The translations under genes and the position numbers were made by a program. The notes beneath the pieces were generated by a model. The model did not search any database. It worked only from the letters and a program-made list of their open reading frames with translations, and had not been told where the DNA came from. Below are positions 35,902-44,841 of a stretch of DNA of 44,890 nt, in pieces (position 1 is the stretch's first letter; each line of letters opens with the position of its first letter). Origin of the DNA: Rubripirellula sp. (lineage in GTDB: Bacteria; Planctomycetota; Planctomycetia; Pirellulales; Pirellulaceae); NCBI GenBank assembly GCA_029213145.1, contig JARGNK010000008.1, forward strand, positions 1-44,890, in the 5' to 3' direction.

Positions 35902-36117
35902 CAGTGTTTAGTTTCTTTGTTGCTTGGTGGCTGAAATAGATACGTGCCTGTGTGGCAGAGAGACACGCAAATGTTATTCTGATTAGGTCGGTGACTTGCC
36001 TCACCATCTTATCCGGTTTTTTGCCTTGATGGTGTGCATACTCGACGAAGATTCAAGCCGTGGTCGGTGAATGTTGTTCCATTCAGGCGAGCATCGTGTA
36101 CGTGTTAAGCAGGACTC

Positions 36118-36780
36118 ATGACAGCTGATACCATTCCGTATTGTCCAGAGGTTTTTGATGGTCCGGAGATGCTGCGACGAGCGCAAGCATTTGAGGCTGA
36201 GATGAATGCTCGCCGTAGTGTTCGGCATTTCTCAAGCCGTGAGGTGCCTCGGGAGCTCATCGAAGCGGCCATTCGAACGGCGTCAACCGCGCCTTCGGGT
36301 GCGCACCGCCAGCCCTGGAAATTCGTTGCGATTTCAAACCCTGAACTTAAGAAAAACATCCGTTCGGAGGTCGAATCGGAGGAGCATCTCTCTTATACCA
36401 AACGGATGTCAAAAGAATGGAAGGACGCGCTTCAGCCAATTGGTACTGATTGGCGGAAGCCTTATTTAGAAACCGTCCCTTGGATCGTGGTGGTTTTCGA
36501 AGAAGTGTTTGCCGAAGATGAACAGGGACGTCACAAAAACTACTACGTCAAGGAGAGTGTCGGCATTGCATGTGGTCTGTTCATTACCGCATTGCACCAC
36601 ATGGGACTGGCAACGCTAACTCATACTCCCAGCCCAATGGGATTTCTGGGACGCATGCTTCAGCGGCCCGCCAACGAACGCGCTTTTATTCTGTTTCCGA
36701 TCGGCTATCCCGCTGCCGATGCGACCGTTCCTGATTTGCGCAGGAAGACGTTAGAGGACGTCGCTACTTTTCTGACCTGA
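36118..36780 (+). CDS. Nitroreductase-family FMN enzyme, iodotyrosine-deiodinase-like
   Basis: The 220-residue protein is a full-length flavin reductase. The N-terminal RRSVRHFS and the TAPSGAHRQPW segment bind FMN. The region SEEHLSYTKRM to TDWRKPYL matches the active-site lid of iodotyrosine deiodinase. By my recollection of human IYD, Glu157, Tyr161 and Lys182 grip the substrate zwitterion. Here Glu89, Tyr93 and Lys114 fall at the same spacing (4 and 21 residues). The later segments ESVGIACGLF, LTHTPSPMG and FPIGYPAADATVPDL also fit that subfamily. Predicted activity is reductive dehalogenation of iodo- or bromotyrosine. A generic nitroreductase is the alternative. The gene stands alone, divergent from the SGNH esterase. 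Confidence 0.85.
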   Translation: MTADTIPYCPEVFDGPEMLRRAQAFEAEMNARRSVRHFSSREVPRELIEAAIRTASTAPSGAHRQPWKFVAISNPELKKNIRSEVESEEHLSYTKRMSKEWKDALQPIGTDWRKPYLETVPWIVVVFEEVFAEDEQGRHKNYYVKESVGIACGLFITALHHMGLATLTHTPSPMGFLGRMLQRPANERAFILFPIGYPAADATVPDLRRKTLEDVATFLT

Positions 36781-36882
36781 GGAGAATCAGATACGGTGAC
36801 ATTTGAGCTGAGAGATGGACTTTTAGCTGATAGATGCGGCGGGCAATGTGAGGTTAGCAGGTGAGCTTGATCGCAAGCCTCT

Positions 36883-36910
36883 TGCTCAAGCACCGTGGGT
36901 TGCTTGAGCA
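36883..36910. terminator. Bidirectional hairpin terminator
   Basis: tgctcaagca (36883-36892) pairs perfectly with tgcttgagca (36901-36910) around an eight-base loop. It lies between the converging nitroreductase (stop 36780) and sialate esterase (stop 37003), so it may serve both. Confidence 0.5.
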
Positions 36911-37002
36911 TTAAGTGAATGTTCAGCTTCGCGGCTTCAGAAAATTGGGTGGTGTTTTAGCGGGTTGTTGATCGAGCCGCGATTCAGCCGGTCAACACCA
37001 TG

Positions 37003-38739
37003 TCATTGCCCAACTGGGTTCCATTGAATCATTCGCGGGCGCTCCCAGTCCGTGGCTTGGTAACCATCCGGTTTCGCAGGTTTTGTGACATCAACAAGTT
37101 CATCGTCGGCTTCATACAGCGGCCAATTATCGGTGCGAAAAGGTGAAGCGGGGAGTCCTTCGTTGTTGTAGAGTAAGTTGCGTTGGGAAGGATTCATCCC
37201 CCACGCATAACGCACGGCGACCGGAGTTGCGATTTCATAAGAGGAGACCACGACCGTATTGCCAATGATCTCTGCTTTTGCGTCAAGCCATCGGCGGTCC
37301 TGACCGGCGACTGCGAATGCGGTTAATGATCCTGGCTCTGCCGGCATCAAACCTGAACCGACTGAATCAAATTCAAGGATGACTGTGCCATTCTTTAGTA
37401 GGCTGTTTCGCAATTGCGGTCCACTGCCTACGATCTGTTGTCGATACGTTTGCTGCAATGCCAATAAAGCGTGACGAATTCCGATTGGCTTCTTGTTTTT
37501 TGGGTGGAGTGCAATCGCATCTCCTGTATCGATCGATACGACCAAACCGGTGTTGATGATCTCTGCTGCCGCCAGACGCATCGCCTCGCGATTGACCGCC
37601 CAAGGTGCTTCGATTCCCTCGACTGGTTGCGTTTGAGCCGGGTTCCAGCTTGGTAGCTGAGTGAGTTGAACTGGAAAATCATCAGGAACGTTTCCGCCGG
37701 ATTGTTCATGCCAGGACCTTCGGTAGTAGCGAATCAGTCTTCCGATCTGCTGTCGATAGTGAGAGGCCTGCGGAGCATTTTTTGAATTGCGTTCGCCTTG
37801 ATACCAAATCATGCCGCGGATGCCGTACGGGCGAATCGGGTTGATCATGGCGTTGAAAATATGGGCAGGATATTGATGGCCAAGCGAACTGGGTTTTGTG
37901 ATGAATGGTGGTTGCAGGGTTTTGAACGCGTTTTTCATCGTTTCGCCTGCATCAATTTTGTTGCGATAGTCAGCCAGTTCGGTTTTGAAGGTGGCGATTG
38001 CTTTTTCGACGGTCTCGCCACGCTGGATTCTGCGTTCTGCAAGCTGGTCAAGCGTCGCTTTGGTCGCGATAGCACGAGGATCGTCTTGCTGGATTTCCCA
38101 AGGCATCCAACCTTCGATTGGGGTTCCCGCGTAAGCTTGCACGATGATTCCAACCGGGACATCGAGTTTTTGGTGGAGTGTTTTCCCAAAGTAGTAAGCA
38201 ACTGCTGATGTTTCAGCGGCAGATTGTGGATCGCAGGGTTTCCATTGCTGCAGTCGATCACGCGACTCTTCTAATGGTTCATGCCAATGTTCCCGTTGGG
38301 ATTTGAAGATGCGAAATTCGGGCAGGTCAACGGCAGTTTCCAATTCCGCGTCGAATGAATTGCCAGTTGACCAACCCATGTTGGATTGTCCGGCACACAA
38401 CCAAACTTCGCCGATTGCGACGTTTGTGATTTTGATTGTGTTGGTTCCGGCAACGATCACCGATTGGCCTGTTCGATGCGAAGGCGTGCTCAGGAAAAAT
38501 CTCCAGCGACCGTTTTTATCTGCACTTGTTGAGTCGGTTGTGCCCCAGCTTGTGCTGACTGTGATTTTTTCCTCGGGTGAGGCCCATCCCCAAAGGGCGT
38601 TATTTGTTTGTTGTTGCAGAACAAGATTGTCACCAAAGATGCGCGGCATCCGAATGACTGCCCACGATGTTGGACTGGTCAATAAAATGAATGCGATCGT
38701 TGCGATTGCTTGTCTGGCTGCGATTGCTTGTCTGGCCAT
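37003..38739 (-). CDS. Sialate O-acetylesterase-like SGNH enzyme
   Basis: From ATG 38737-38739 the protein has 578 residues. An upstream ATG at 38814 would add 25 polar residues. The signal segment includes AIATIAFILLTSPTSWA. The N-terminal beta domain (residues about 30-110, with FGDNLVLQQQ and WGWASPEEKI) precedes the SGNH core. The nucleophile is Ser119 in LCAGQSNMGW. GIIVQAYAGTPIEGWMPWE, MIWYQGERN and the late DTGDAIALHPKNK (Asp/His dyad) are all typical of the family. The expected reaction is removal of O-acetyl groups from sialic acids or other acetylated sugars. Two copies of an 18-bp repeat near the start encode ARQAIA twice. It is the third SGNH-type enzyme in the window and lies downstream of an intact sulfatase on the same strand (118 bp gap). 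Confidence 0.88.
   Translation of the reverse strand: MARQAIAARQAIATIAFILLTSPTSWAVIRMPRIFGDNLVLQQQTNNALWGWASPEEKITVSTSWGTTDSTSADKNGRWRFFLSTPSHRTGQSVIVAGTNTIKITNVAIGEVWLCAGQSNMGWSTGNSFDAELETAVDLPEFRIFKSQREHWHEPLEESRDRLQQWKPCDPQSAAETSAVAYYFGKTLHQKLDVPVGIIVQAYAGTPIEGWMPWEIQQDDPRAIATKATLDQLAERRIQRGETVEKAIATFKTELADYRNKIDAGETMKNAFKTLQPPFITKPSSLGHQYPAHIFNAMINPIRPYGIRGMIWYQGERNSKNAPQASHYRQQIGRLIRYYRRSWHEQSGGNVPDDFPVQLTQLPSWNPAQTQPVEGIEAPWAVNREAMRLAAAEIINTGLVVSIDTGDAIALHPKNKKPIGIRHALLALQQTYRQQIVGSGPQLRNSLLKNGTVILEFDSVGSGLMPAEPGSLTAFAVAGQDRRWLDAKAEIIGNTVVVSSYEIATPVAVRYAWGMNPSQRNLLYNNEGLPASPFRTDNWPLYEADDELVDVTKPAKPDGYQATDWERPRMIQWNPVGQ
38701..38736 (+). repeat. 18-bp tandem duplication at the sialate esterase start
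   Basis: tgcgattgcttgtctggc occurs twice head to tail (38701-38718 and 38719-38736). The gene runs on the minus strand, where the repeats encode ARQAIA twice at the front of the signal peptide. Confidence 0.9.
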
Positions 38740-38857
38740 CTTGTCTGCTTTGATGTTGAATCGAATGATTAGTCTTGGTCGTATTTCGCATGCCAGGTTC
38801 TGTTTTGATTCCATGCGAGTGGCGACTCAATCGAGCTATGAATACAGGACCATTCTG

Positions 38858-40492
38858 TCATTGATTGATTGGTTGTTCAGGCCGTGATTGGCGACTTTTG
38901 CGATTCCGGGTCTTCTCGGAGTTTCGTTGAGGTTGTGGTTTTGAGGTCGGCTGAATCAATCCATCGTTGGGTTGATCCCAGAGACGGTAAGGATCGTTCA
39001 GGCGTCGCATTTCCTCGAGCAGTAGTGCTTCCATTTCGTCGAGCTTGTCGGCGAAGTTCGTGTCGGCTGCTAGATTTGTTTGTTTTGGATTGGGTGTGAT
39101 GCCCGTAAGTGCTGTCACGGATTTATTGTGGTGCTGCTGAAGATATTCGTTTGGGTTTTGCGCGAGATTGAACAGTTGGGTTTCCTGAACGCCATCCTTT
39201 GTCGAATCATACTTGATCAGTTTCCAGTCGCCTTTGCGCACTGACCGCATACCTGGTTTTGCACCGCCAGAGTAGGCACCGTAGAGCACACTTCGAATTG
39301 TCGCCTGTTTTCCTTGCAGTACAGGTTTGAAGCTGATGCCTTCGCTTGTTTTCGGGACGTCAAGACCGGTTAGGTCGCACATGGTTGACAGGACATCGAG
39401 TAGATAAACGTTTCCCGGGACGCGAACACCTTTTTTGACGCCAGGTCCTTTGACGATCATGGGAATGCGCCACGTATGCTCGTAGAGGTTTTGCTTGCCC
39501 TGCAGGCCATGTCGGCCGATCGCCATTCCATGATCGGCTGTGTAGAAGATGTAGGTGTTGTCGAGTTCACCCATCGCACAGAGCTTGTCTAGAACCCGCC
39601 CAATTTGGATATCGATATTTTCGTTACACGCGTATTCCCGTCCAAGTTCGTTGCGTATCGTTCGTTCGTCGCGATTCTTCCAGACTCCGCTGACGTTGAT
39701 CTCATCGCGGACCCCCATGTGCGTATTGTCAAATGGGTGAGCCGGAAGATAGTTCGGTGGCAGGAGAGGCTGCTTGGAGTTAGCCGGCGGAATCGTGCTT
39801 TTGTCCCTGTGATTCACCGCGCCGTAGTTGGCCAGTAATTCTGGCTTGCCATCGCGAGTGTCGTGAGGATGCGAGAAACCAAAATAGATTAAGAACGGGG
39901 CGTGATCGGTTTTTGCTTCCCGTTCATTCAGATAGTCCAGGACTTGTTCTGCGTGCCACGCACTCCCGGTGTCGTCTGTGCCGCCCCGTCGAGTGGCGTC
40001 TCGCCGAACGGTAAACAGTTGATTCGCAGCTTCGTAGCTGTTGCCGTTTTTGCATGTCCGCATCGTGTCGTAGCCAGCCCGATTGAATATTGCCGGCATC
40101 GTGTACTGAGGCAGATCCTTGGGAACCAATGTTGGGGTCTTGGTGTTTGGGGCGGTTTGACGACCTCGCGTATTGCGGAGGTGCCATAGGGTTCGCCCGG
40201 ACATGATCATGTGGCGTGATGGAGTACAGACAGCGCCTGACCAGGATCCCATGTGATATGCCGCATCAAAGACAGTACCTTCCGCGGCCAGACGATTGAT
40301 ATTGGGTGTTCTTAATTTGGATTCCGGGCGGTAGACCTTCAAGTCAAATGGCGACTGGTCATCGACCACAATGAAAAGAATATTGGGACGTTTGTTTTCA
40401 GCCGACACCGATCGCGGTAAGCCCAGGCAAGATGCCAATGCGATTGCGGTCATGGCAAGCTTGGTCGTTTTTATTCGTGATGAATCTGACAT
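38858..40492 (-). CDS. Secreted sulfatase (formylglycine-dependent)
   Basis: From ATG 40490-40492 the protein has 544 residues. The frame is open another 52 codons, but the upstream part contains a VVINP repeat and no signal. A signal peptide (KLAMTAIALASCLGLPRSVSA) leads into the sulfatase fold. NILFIVVDDQ carries the metal-binding Asp44-Asp45, and CTPSR at residue 89 holds the cysteine that becomes formylglycine. Later segments include YTADHGMAIGRHGLQGK. The family removes sulfate esters from polysaccharides, and maturation needs a formylglycine-generating enzyme from elsewhere. The C-terminal 30 residues are a basic Gln/Arg-rich tail not typical of the family. A damaged sulfatase gene lies immediately upstream on the same strand. 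Confidence 0.9.
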   Translation of the reverse strand: MSDSSRIKTTKLAMTAIALASCLGLPRSVSAENKRPNILFIVVDDQSPFDLKVYRPESKLRTPNINRLAAEGTVFDAAYHMGSWSGAVCTPSRHMIMSGRTLWHLRNTRGRQTAPNTKTPTLVPKDLPQYTMPAIFNRAGYDTMRTCKNGNSYEAANQLFTVRRDATRRGGTDDTGSAWHAEQVLDYLNEREAKTDHAPFLIYFGFSHPHDTRDGKPELLANYGAVNHRDKSTIPPANSKQPLLPPNYLPAHPFDNTHMGVRDEINVSGVWKNRDERTIRNELGREYACNENIDIQIGRVLDKLCAMGELDNTYIFYTADHGMAIGRHGLQGKQNLYEHTWRIPMIVKGPGVKKGVRVPGNVYLLDVLSTMCDLTGLDVPKTSEGISFKPVLQGKQATIRSVLYGAYSGGAKPGMRSVRKGDWKLIKYDSTKDGVQETQLFNLAQNPNEYLQQHHNKSVTALTGITPNPKQTNLAADTNFADKLDEMEALLLEEMRRLNDPYRLWDQPNDGLIQPTSKPQPQRNSEKTRNRKSRQSRPEQPINQ

Positions 40493-40905
40493 GAGTTTCC
40501 GGGGTGCGGTGGCTTGGCTAGATGGATTGATGACCACTGGATTGATGACCACTGGGATGATGATCCGTGGGAGTCGTTGGCAAGACAAAATAGACGGCGT
40601 TGGCGGAACACTTACTCGGCCAGAACCTGCTGAGCTGAGGGGTGGCATCCGCCGGAAGGCTCATTATTGCAGTTCAGCGGACCCTGACCTGCATGGGCAA
40701 GAGTCGCGGGCGGGGTTTCTGCACGATTCACCCGTTTTTTGGGTTGGATTGTGGTTGTGAGGCTTTTGATGCTCCAGGTTGGCGTTTGGGGTGATTACTC
40801 GCGGGATGCCGCTGGTCAGAAATCGCCCTCCAGAAACCTGCGTGCGAGCGTTCTTCGCGAAGGTCCGTTGACTTGATACAGCCCGGTGCTTGGTTCGCAT
40901 TCTGC
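40493..40905. other. Gene-free spacer between two sulfatase genes, 413 bp
   Basis: It contains two copies of the 15-bp unit ggattgatgaccact at 40524-40538 and 40539-40553. I see no gene. The intact sulfatase probably has its own promoter here. Confidence 0.5.
40524..40553 (+). repeat. 15-bp tandem duplication
   Basis: Two identical copies of ggattgatgaccact lie just upstream of the sulfatase start. On the minus strand they read VVINP twice in the upstream open frame. Confidence 0.9.
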
Positions 40906-41819
40906 TCATCCCCCCGGTTTTTGGAATGAAAGCGAAAATTCAAAATCGTTTTTAAGGCTCGGCCCTGGTGTGCTGCGGCCTCGATCAATGTAGCTCTGCA
41001 TCAGTTCGGTCATGGCCTCACGGATCGCTGCATGCGTTGCGCTACAGTCTTCGGTTTCTGAAAGGTCCGATTTTAGGTTGAACAATTCGCGTTTCCCGGA
41101 TCGGTGAAAGATCATCTTCCACTCGCCTTTGCGAATGGCTAACCCCGCCGGCGATTGATGCACCGTGGCTTCACGGACAGGCTTGGTGGCTGTGCCAAAT
41201 AGGTATGGCAGGATGCTGACGCTATCTTCAGCAGCAGTCTTGGGAAGCTGGATCTGCAACAAGTCTGCGCATGTTGCAAACAGGTCGTTCAGGCAGATCG
41301 TTTGTTGGTTCACAGTGTTCGGTTGAATTTTTCCTGGCCAGAGAGCTACAAAAGGTTCGCGGTGTCCACCTTCGTAAATGCTGCTTTTTGAGTCACGTAG
41401 GGGAGGGTAGTCGCGTTTTGCCGCGCCGTTATCTCCGGTTGCAATCACCAAGGTGTTTTCACTTAGGCCGGTCCGTTTCAAGGTGTCTAGGATCTGTCCA
41501 AGCATGTGATCGCCTTGGAAAATCCAGTCGCTGTATCGACTTTCCTTTCCCTTGATTCCTCCTTTGCCTACGAAATCCGGGGCTGGCACGATCGGGTTGT
41601 GAGGTGGGCACATTGGAAAATAGAGAAAGAAGGGACCCTCTTTGCTGGCCCGCTGCTCGAGATACTGGGTGGCTTTTTGGATCATAAGAGGTTGGTTTTC
41701 GACGCTATCAACGTTCGCCACGAATCGATCCTGCTCAATGATCGATCCAATGTTCCGGGCATGGGTGAAGCCATAGAAATAGTCGAACCCGACCTCATTC
41801 GGGCCACCAGTATGGCGAG

Positions 41820-41873
41820 CACCGATGGGAGGTTGGGCACCGATGGGAGGTTGGGCACCGATGGGAGGTTGGT
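41820..41873 (+). repeat. Three 18-bp tandem repeats in the broken sulfatase gene
   Basis: caccgatgggaggttggg is repeated at 41820, 41838 and 41856 (the last copy ends in t). In the coding strand it encodes PPIGAQ PPIGAQ PPIGAR between the GMNWIDGEP and GGPNEVGFDYFYG segments. It is an in-frame expansion in a surface loop. Confidence 0.93.
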
Positions 41874-42048
41874 TTTCCGGACCCGGTTCGCCATCGATCC
41901 AATTCATTCCAAGGTGCCATTTTCCAATGCAGGCAGTGTGATAACCGTGTTGTTTCAGAAACGAGGCAACGGTCTGTTGCGTGCTGGGGATGATGGGGGG
42001 CGAGTAGGTTTTCAGCACACCGAACTGTCCGATGCGGAAGGGATACCG

Positions 42049-42056
42049 TCCTTCCT
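42049..42056 (-). other. 4-bp tandem duplication causing a frameshift
   Basis: The plus strand reads tcct-tcct. On the coding strand this is agga-agga, and deleting one unit restores the sulfatase frame with the expected residues TGRYPF. See the sulfatase pseudogene. Confidence 0.85.
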
Positions 42057-42445
42057 GTTAGGATTCCATAGCGTGTCGGTGTGCAGTTCGCTGCTGCGGA
42101 ATGCGCGTCCGTAAAACGCATTCCCTCGGCTGCCATTTGGTCGAGGTTGGGCATCCGGAATTCACTCTCAACTCGAAAGCTAGTTGGTTGCCCGTAGCCA
42201 ATGTCGTCAAAGAGCACGAGGACAATATTGGGCTGATTGGTGTGATTTTCCGCGGCCGAATGGGCGGCGCCTACCAGAATGAGCAGGGCCGATATGGAAA
42301 ACCGTGTCATGTGTTGAGTGGGGGCTTGCGAGTTCAATCAACCGTCGTCGCGACGGCTGCAGATTCCGGCGACCGACATACCGAGCAGCGGTATAGTCGA
42401 CGGTGAAGTTTAACACAGTTGATTGGGCGGAACCTTAAATGCTTT

Positions 42446-43121
42446 ATGCTTACCGCCAAGGCTTTTACTTGGCCTGGTGGTGGGACCACGATGTTCCGTG
42501 GTGAGAAGAATACGCAATGGGAAGGTGGCTTCCGCGTGCCAAACGTTATTCGTTGGACTGGAGTCATCAAGCTGGGAAGGATCGTCAACAGCATCCGCCG
42601 GCATGAGGAGATGTTGCCGACGCTGCTTGCTGCGGCAAGCGACTCGACGGTCAAGGAAGATCTGCTGAAGTGCAAGACTGCTGGCGGCAGGAACTACAAG
42701 GTGCACTTGGATGGTTACAGTTTGCTGCCTGTTTTGCAGGGCCGCCAGGATCAGTGGCCACGGGAAGAGTTTCTTTCCCGGACCGATAATGGCCATGTCG
42801 CGGCTTTGCGTTACAAAAACTGGATAGTAACGTTTGAAGCAAAACGCACATGACGCGGATGTATGGAGAACTCCGTTCGAAGAATGGCGGGCGCCGATGA
42901 TTTGCGACTTGTGCGCGGATCTTTTTGAACGGGCCGAATATGAAGCGATGGGGTACGAGCTTTGGTGGATAAAGGATGTGTTTGCCATCGCACCCGCCTC
43001 GAGCTATGCCGGCAATTGGCTGCGAAGCTTCAATGAGTTTCCGCCGCGCCAAGCACCGGGTTCTTTCAATCTAAACAAGGTGATGGAATCCATTACCGAG
43101 CAACAGGGCTCTGGACGCTAA
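42446..43121 (+). pseudogene. 3' remnant of an arylsulfatase gene, truncated and frameshifted
   Basis: The segment encodes only the C-terminal part of an arylsulfatase. Homology starts abruptly near AKAFTWPGGGTT (about 42455), continues through FRGEKNTQWEGGFRVPNVIRW, HEEMLPTLLAAASD and YKVHLDGYSLLPVLQG, and reaches ALRYKNWIVTF. The frame then closes at 42853. The continuation LKQNAHDADVWRTPFEEWRAP to PGSFNLNKVMESI lies in the next frame, switched at about 42833-42836. The switch needs one extra base or two missing bases. The N-terminal half with the formylglycine site is absent. It points away from the broken sulfatase next door, so two sulfatase genes decayed side by side. Confidence 0.85.
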
Positions 43122-43346
43122 AGCGTGAGCTTGTGTGTCTTGTGCAAATGATCCGATTTCTAAGATGGTAATGAGGGAGGCAATGAGGTAGGTCAGGGGC
43201 GAATTGGGGGCCCTTGGCATCCGTTACTGGAATCCACGTAGCAGGCGATTCCGCGGAACTTTTAGAACCACGAGATGGGGCGCGACCGATGGTTGCGGCC
43301 CATTTTGTTTTGAGTGCGAGTGCTGAACGTGGCTCTCGCATAGCGA

Positions 43347-43880
43347 TCAGTCCGTCACTTGCTGATAGCCGGCGGGAGCATCGTACTGATCGCTGTAGGT
43401 ATGAACTCGATTGGTGGGAACACCTTGTCGAGTCACCAAGGGTAGCTCCTTCTTCACCCAATCGAGAATGCTTCCTTCGTAGTTCTTGACCTGGATCCCA
43501 GCTTTGGCGAGTCGCGTTGCGTACTTGCCACTTCGGCCGCCGAACGTGCAATAGGCGATGACGGTTCGGCCCTCGTATTTGGAGCGATTCTCTTCATACT
43601 GGGTCTTCGTAATGGCGCCAGGGATGATTGATACTTTCGTTTCGGCATCGCTGCGCACATCGACCAAGACGAATTTAGCCGGCTTGGGCTGCTGGCCTGT
43701 CTGGCGGGCAGTTTCTTCGATTTGCTTTTGTTCATCGAGCAGCGACGCCAGGTCGGTTGTTTGGATGACCTCGATCTTCGGCCCGAGGCCAAGCAGGTTT
43801 CCGAATTGGGCTTTTGCCTTTGGGACGCCGTCGGTCATTGAAGTTACCGCGATTAGACCAATCCAGAGGAAACGATTCAT
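43347..43880 (-). CDS. Secreted rhodanese-domain protein
   Basis: The 177-residue protein has a signal peptide (MNRFLWIGLIAVTSM, ending near KAKAQ) and one rhodanese domain. VLVDVRSDAE is the usual CH2A-like strand, and the active-site loop is YCTFGGRSGKYA with Cys111. The CxxGxRS-type loop and the following helix fit single-domain sulfurtransferases. A position outside the cytoplasm suggests a role in sulfur or cyanide handling or as a persulfide carrier, but no partner is visible. The gene converges on the sulfatase remnant and diverges from the GNAT gene. Confidence 0.87.
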   Translation of the reverse strand: MNRFLWIGLIAVTSMTDGVPKAKAQFGNLLGLGPKIEVIQTTDLASLLDEQKQIEETARQTGQQPKPAKFVLVDVRSDAETKVSIIPGAITKTQYEENRSKYEGRTVIAYCTFGGRSGKYATRLAKAGIQVKNYEGSILDWVKKELPLVTRQGVPTNRVHTYSDQYDAPAGYQQVTD

Positions 43881-44254
43881 TCTGTTGTTCCAGTCAACCT
43901 TTTTTCGATCTGTTGAGCGGCGGTCGAGTGTTCCTTGAGAATCCGCCAGCGTCGGAATGGTAGCACATGATCAGGATGGGGACACGGGCGATCAAGTGCG
44001 GATGAGTTGCTAGGGAGCTCCTGTCGCAATGTTGAAATGATCTCGGGTAATCGTGGAATGTCAGTGGATGGTGGACGCCTGGATAAGTCTTGTTAGCTTG
44101 CAGAAGATGGTTACGAAAGGGTTTGCTCGTTCGCCTTAAATCGTCGGGCCCATCGGCATGGTAGTCAGTTTTCGGCGGGAAGCACCTTTCACAATTCATT
44201 GCTAATTGTCACACTCAAACAAGCTTATTTAATGAAGAGACTCAGGCGGATCAG
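43881..44254. other. Divergent spacer, 374 bp
   Basis: No gene, repeat or obvious hairpin is seen. It must carry promoters for the rhodanese (minus) and GNAT (plus) genes. Confidence 0.4.
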
Positions 44255-44836
44255 ATGACGCAGGCTCCCAGGCAGCATGAACCATGGCGGACACTGGCTT
44301 CAATCCCCGAGCCGCTCGAGACAGAGCGATTTGTGCTCGAACCGCTTGCGCCACGGCATGCAGCGTTGGACTTTGCTGCATTGATGTCTTGCCGGGGCAG
44401 GCTGCGGATAGAGCTTCAATGGGGTGATTGGCCGCCAGCCGATTTTACGTTGGATCTAAATCGGCAGGACCTGGGAGAACACTATGGTGAGTTCGTTCGT
44501 CGCGAAGCGTTTGCCTACACCGTTTTGTCGGTCAATCGTGAACAGTGTTTAGGGTGTGTTTACCTGGAACGCTGCGAAGAGATTGATGGCGGGCAATTAG
44601 CTTTTTGGGTGATTGATGATGCCCTTGACCATGAGGCGGAGCTTGTCGAGCAAATGCTTCGCTGGGTGCATCAGAAATGGGCGATCGAACGTCTAGTGCT
44701 TCCATTTCATCAAACGAACCAGCGAGGGATCACCTTGGCACGCAATCGCGGCTTGGTCGATTGGGAAAGTCCTCCGAACGGTCCGTTGGCCAAGCACGTT
44801 TGCCTGCTGTCAGTTGCTGGTGGCCTGCTGGCATAG
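44255..44836 (+). CDS. GNAT-family N-acetyltransferase (RimJ/RimL-like)
   Basis: The 193-residue protein has the GNAT layout. LETERFVLEPLAPRHA is the N-terminal strand-helix of the RimJ/RimL group. AYTVLSVNREQCLGCVYLER and GGQLAFWVIDDAL form the central strands, and LVLPFHQTNQRGITLARNRGL is the acetyl-CoA-end segment. The usual Q/RxxGxG/A pyrophosphate loop is not clear (DHEAELVEQML sits in its place), so acetyl-CoA binding may be altered. The acceptor is unknown. An 18-bp tandem repeat begins just after the stop and runs off the window. Confidence 0.75.
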   Translation: MTQAPRQHEPWRTLASIPEPLETERFVLEPLAPRHAALDFAALMSCRGRLRIELQWGDWPPADFTLDLNRQDLGEHYGEFVRREAFAYTVLSVNREQCLGCVYLERCEEIDGGQLAFWVIDDALDHEAELVEQMLRWVHQKWAIERLVLPFHQTNQRGITLARNRGLVDWESPPNGPLAKHVCLLSVAGGLLA

Positions 44837-44841
44837 TGCGG

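Larger units (their letters stand above)
40906..42310 (-). pseudogene. Sulfatase gene broken by a 4-bp tandem duplication
   Basis: The front half (from ATG 42308-42310) has a signal peptide, QPNIVLVLFDDIGYG and the formylglycine motif ANCTPTRYGILTGR. The frame then runs into unrelated residues. The other frame continues with YPFRIGQFGVLKTYSPPIIP and VASFLKQHGYHTACIGKWHL, the expected next part of an arylsulfatase. On the coding strand the junction reads acagga-agga-cggtat. Removing one agga (plus-strand tcct repeated at 42049-42056) restores TGRYPFRIG and gives a 466-residue sulfatase. All later domains are intact, so the lesion is recent, or the gene is phase-variable, or it is a sequence error. 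Three copies of an 18-bp unit inside (41820-41873) add PPIGAQ repeats. Confidence 0.88.

Noticed and set aside
41506..42114. 202-codon plus-strand frame over the broken sulfatase
   Set aside because: It is antisense to recognisable sulfatase sequence and has no homology-like features. The repeated LGTDGR blocks come from the 18-bp tandem repeats.
42334..42988. Minus-strand frames (42334-42675 and 42410-42988) over the sulfatase remnant
   Set aside because: They run antisense to a plus-strand segment that clearly encodes arylsulfatase C-terminal motifs.
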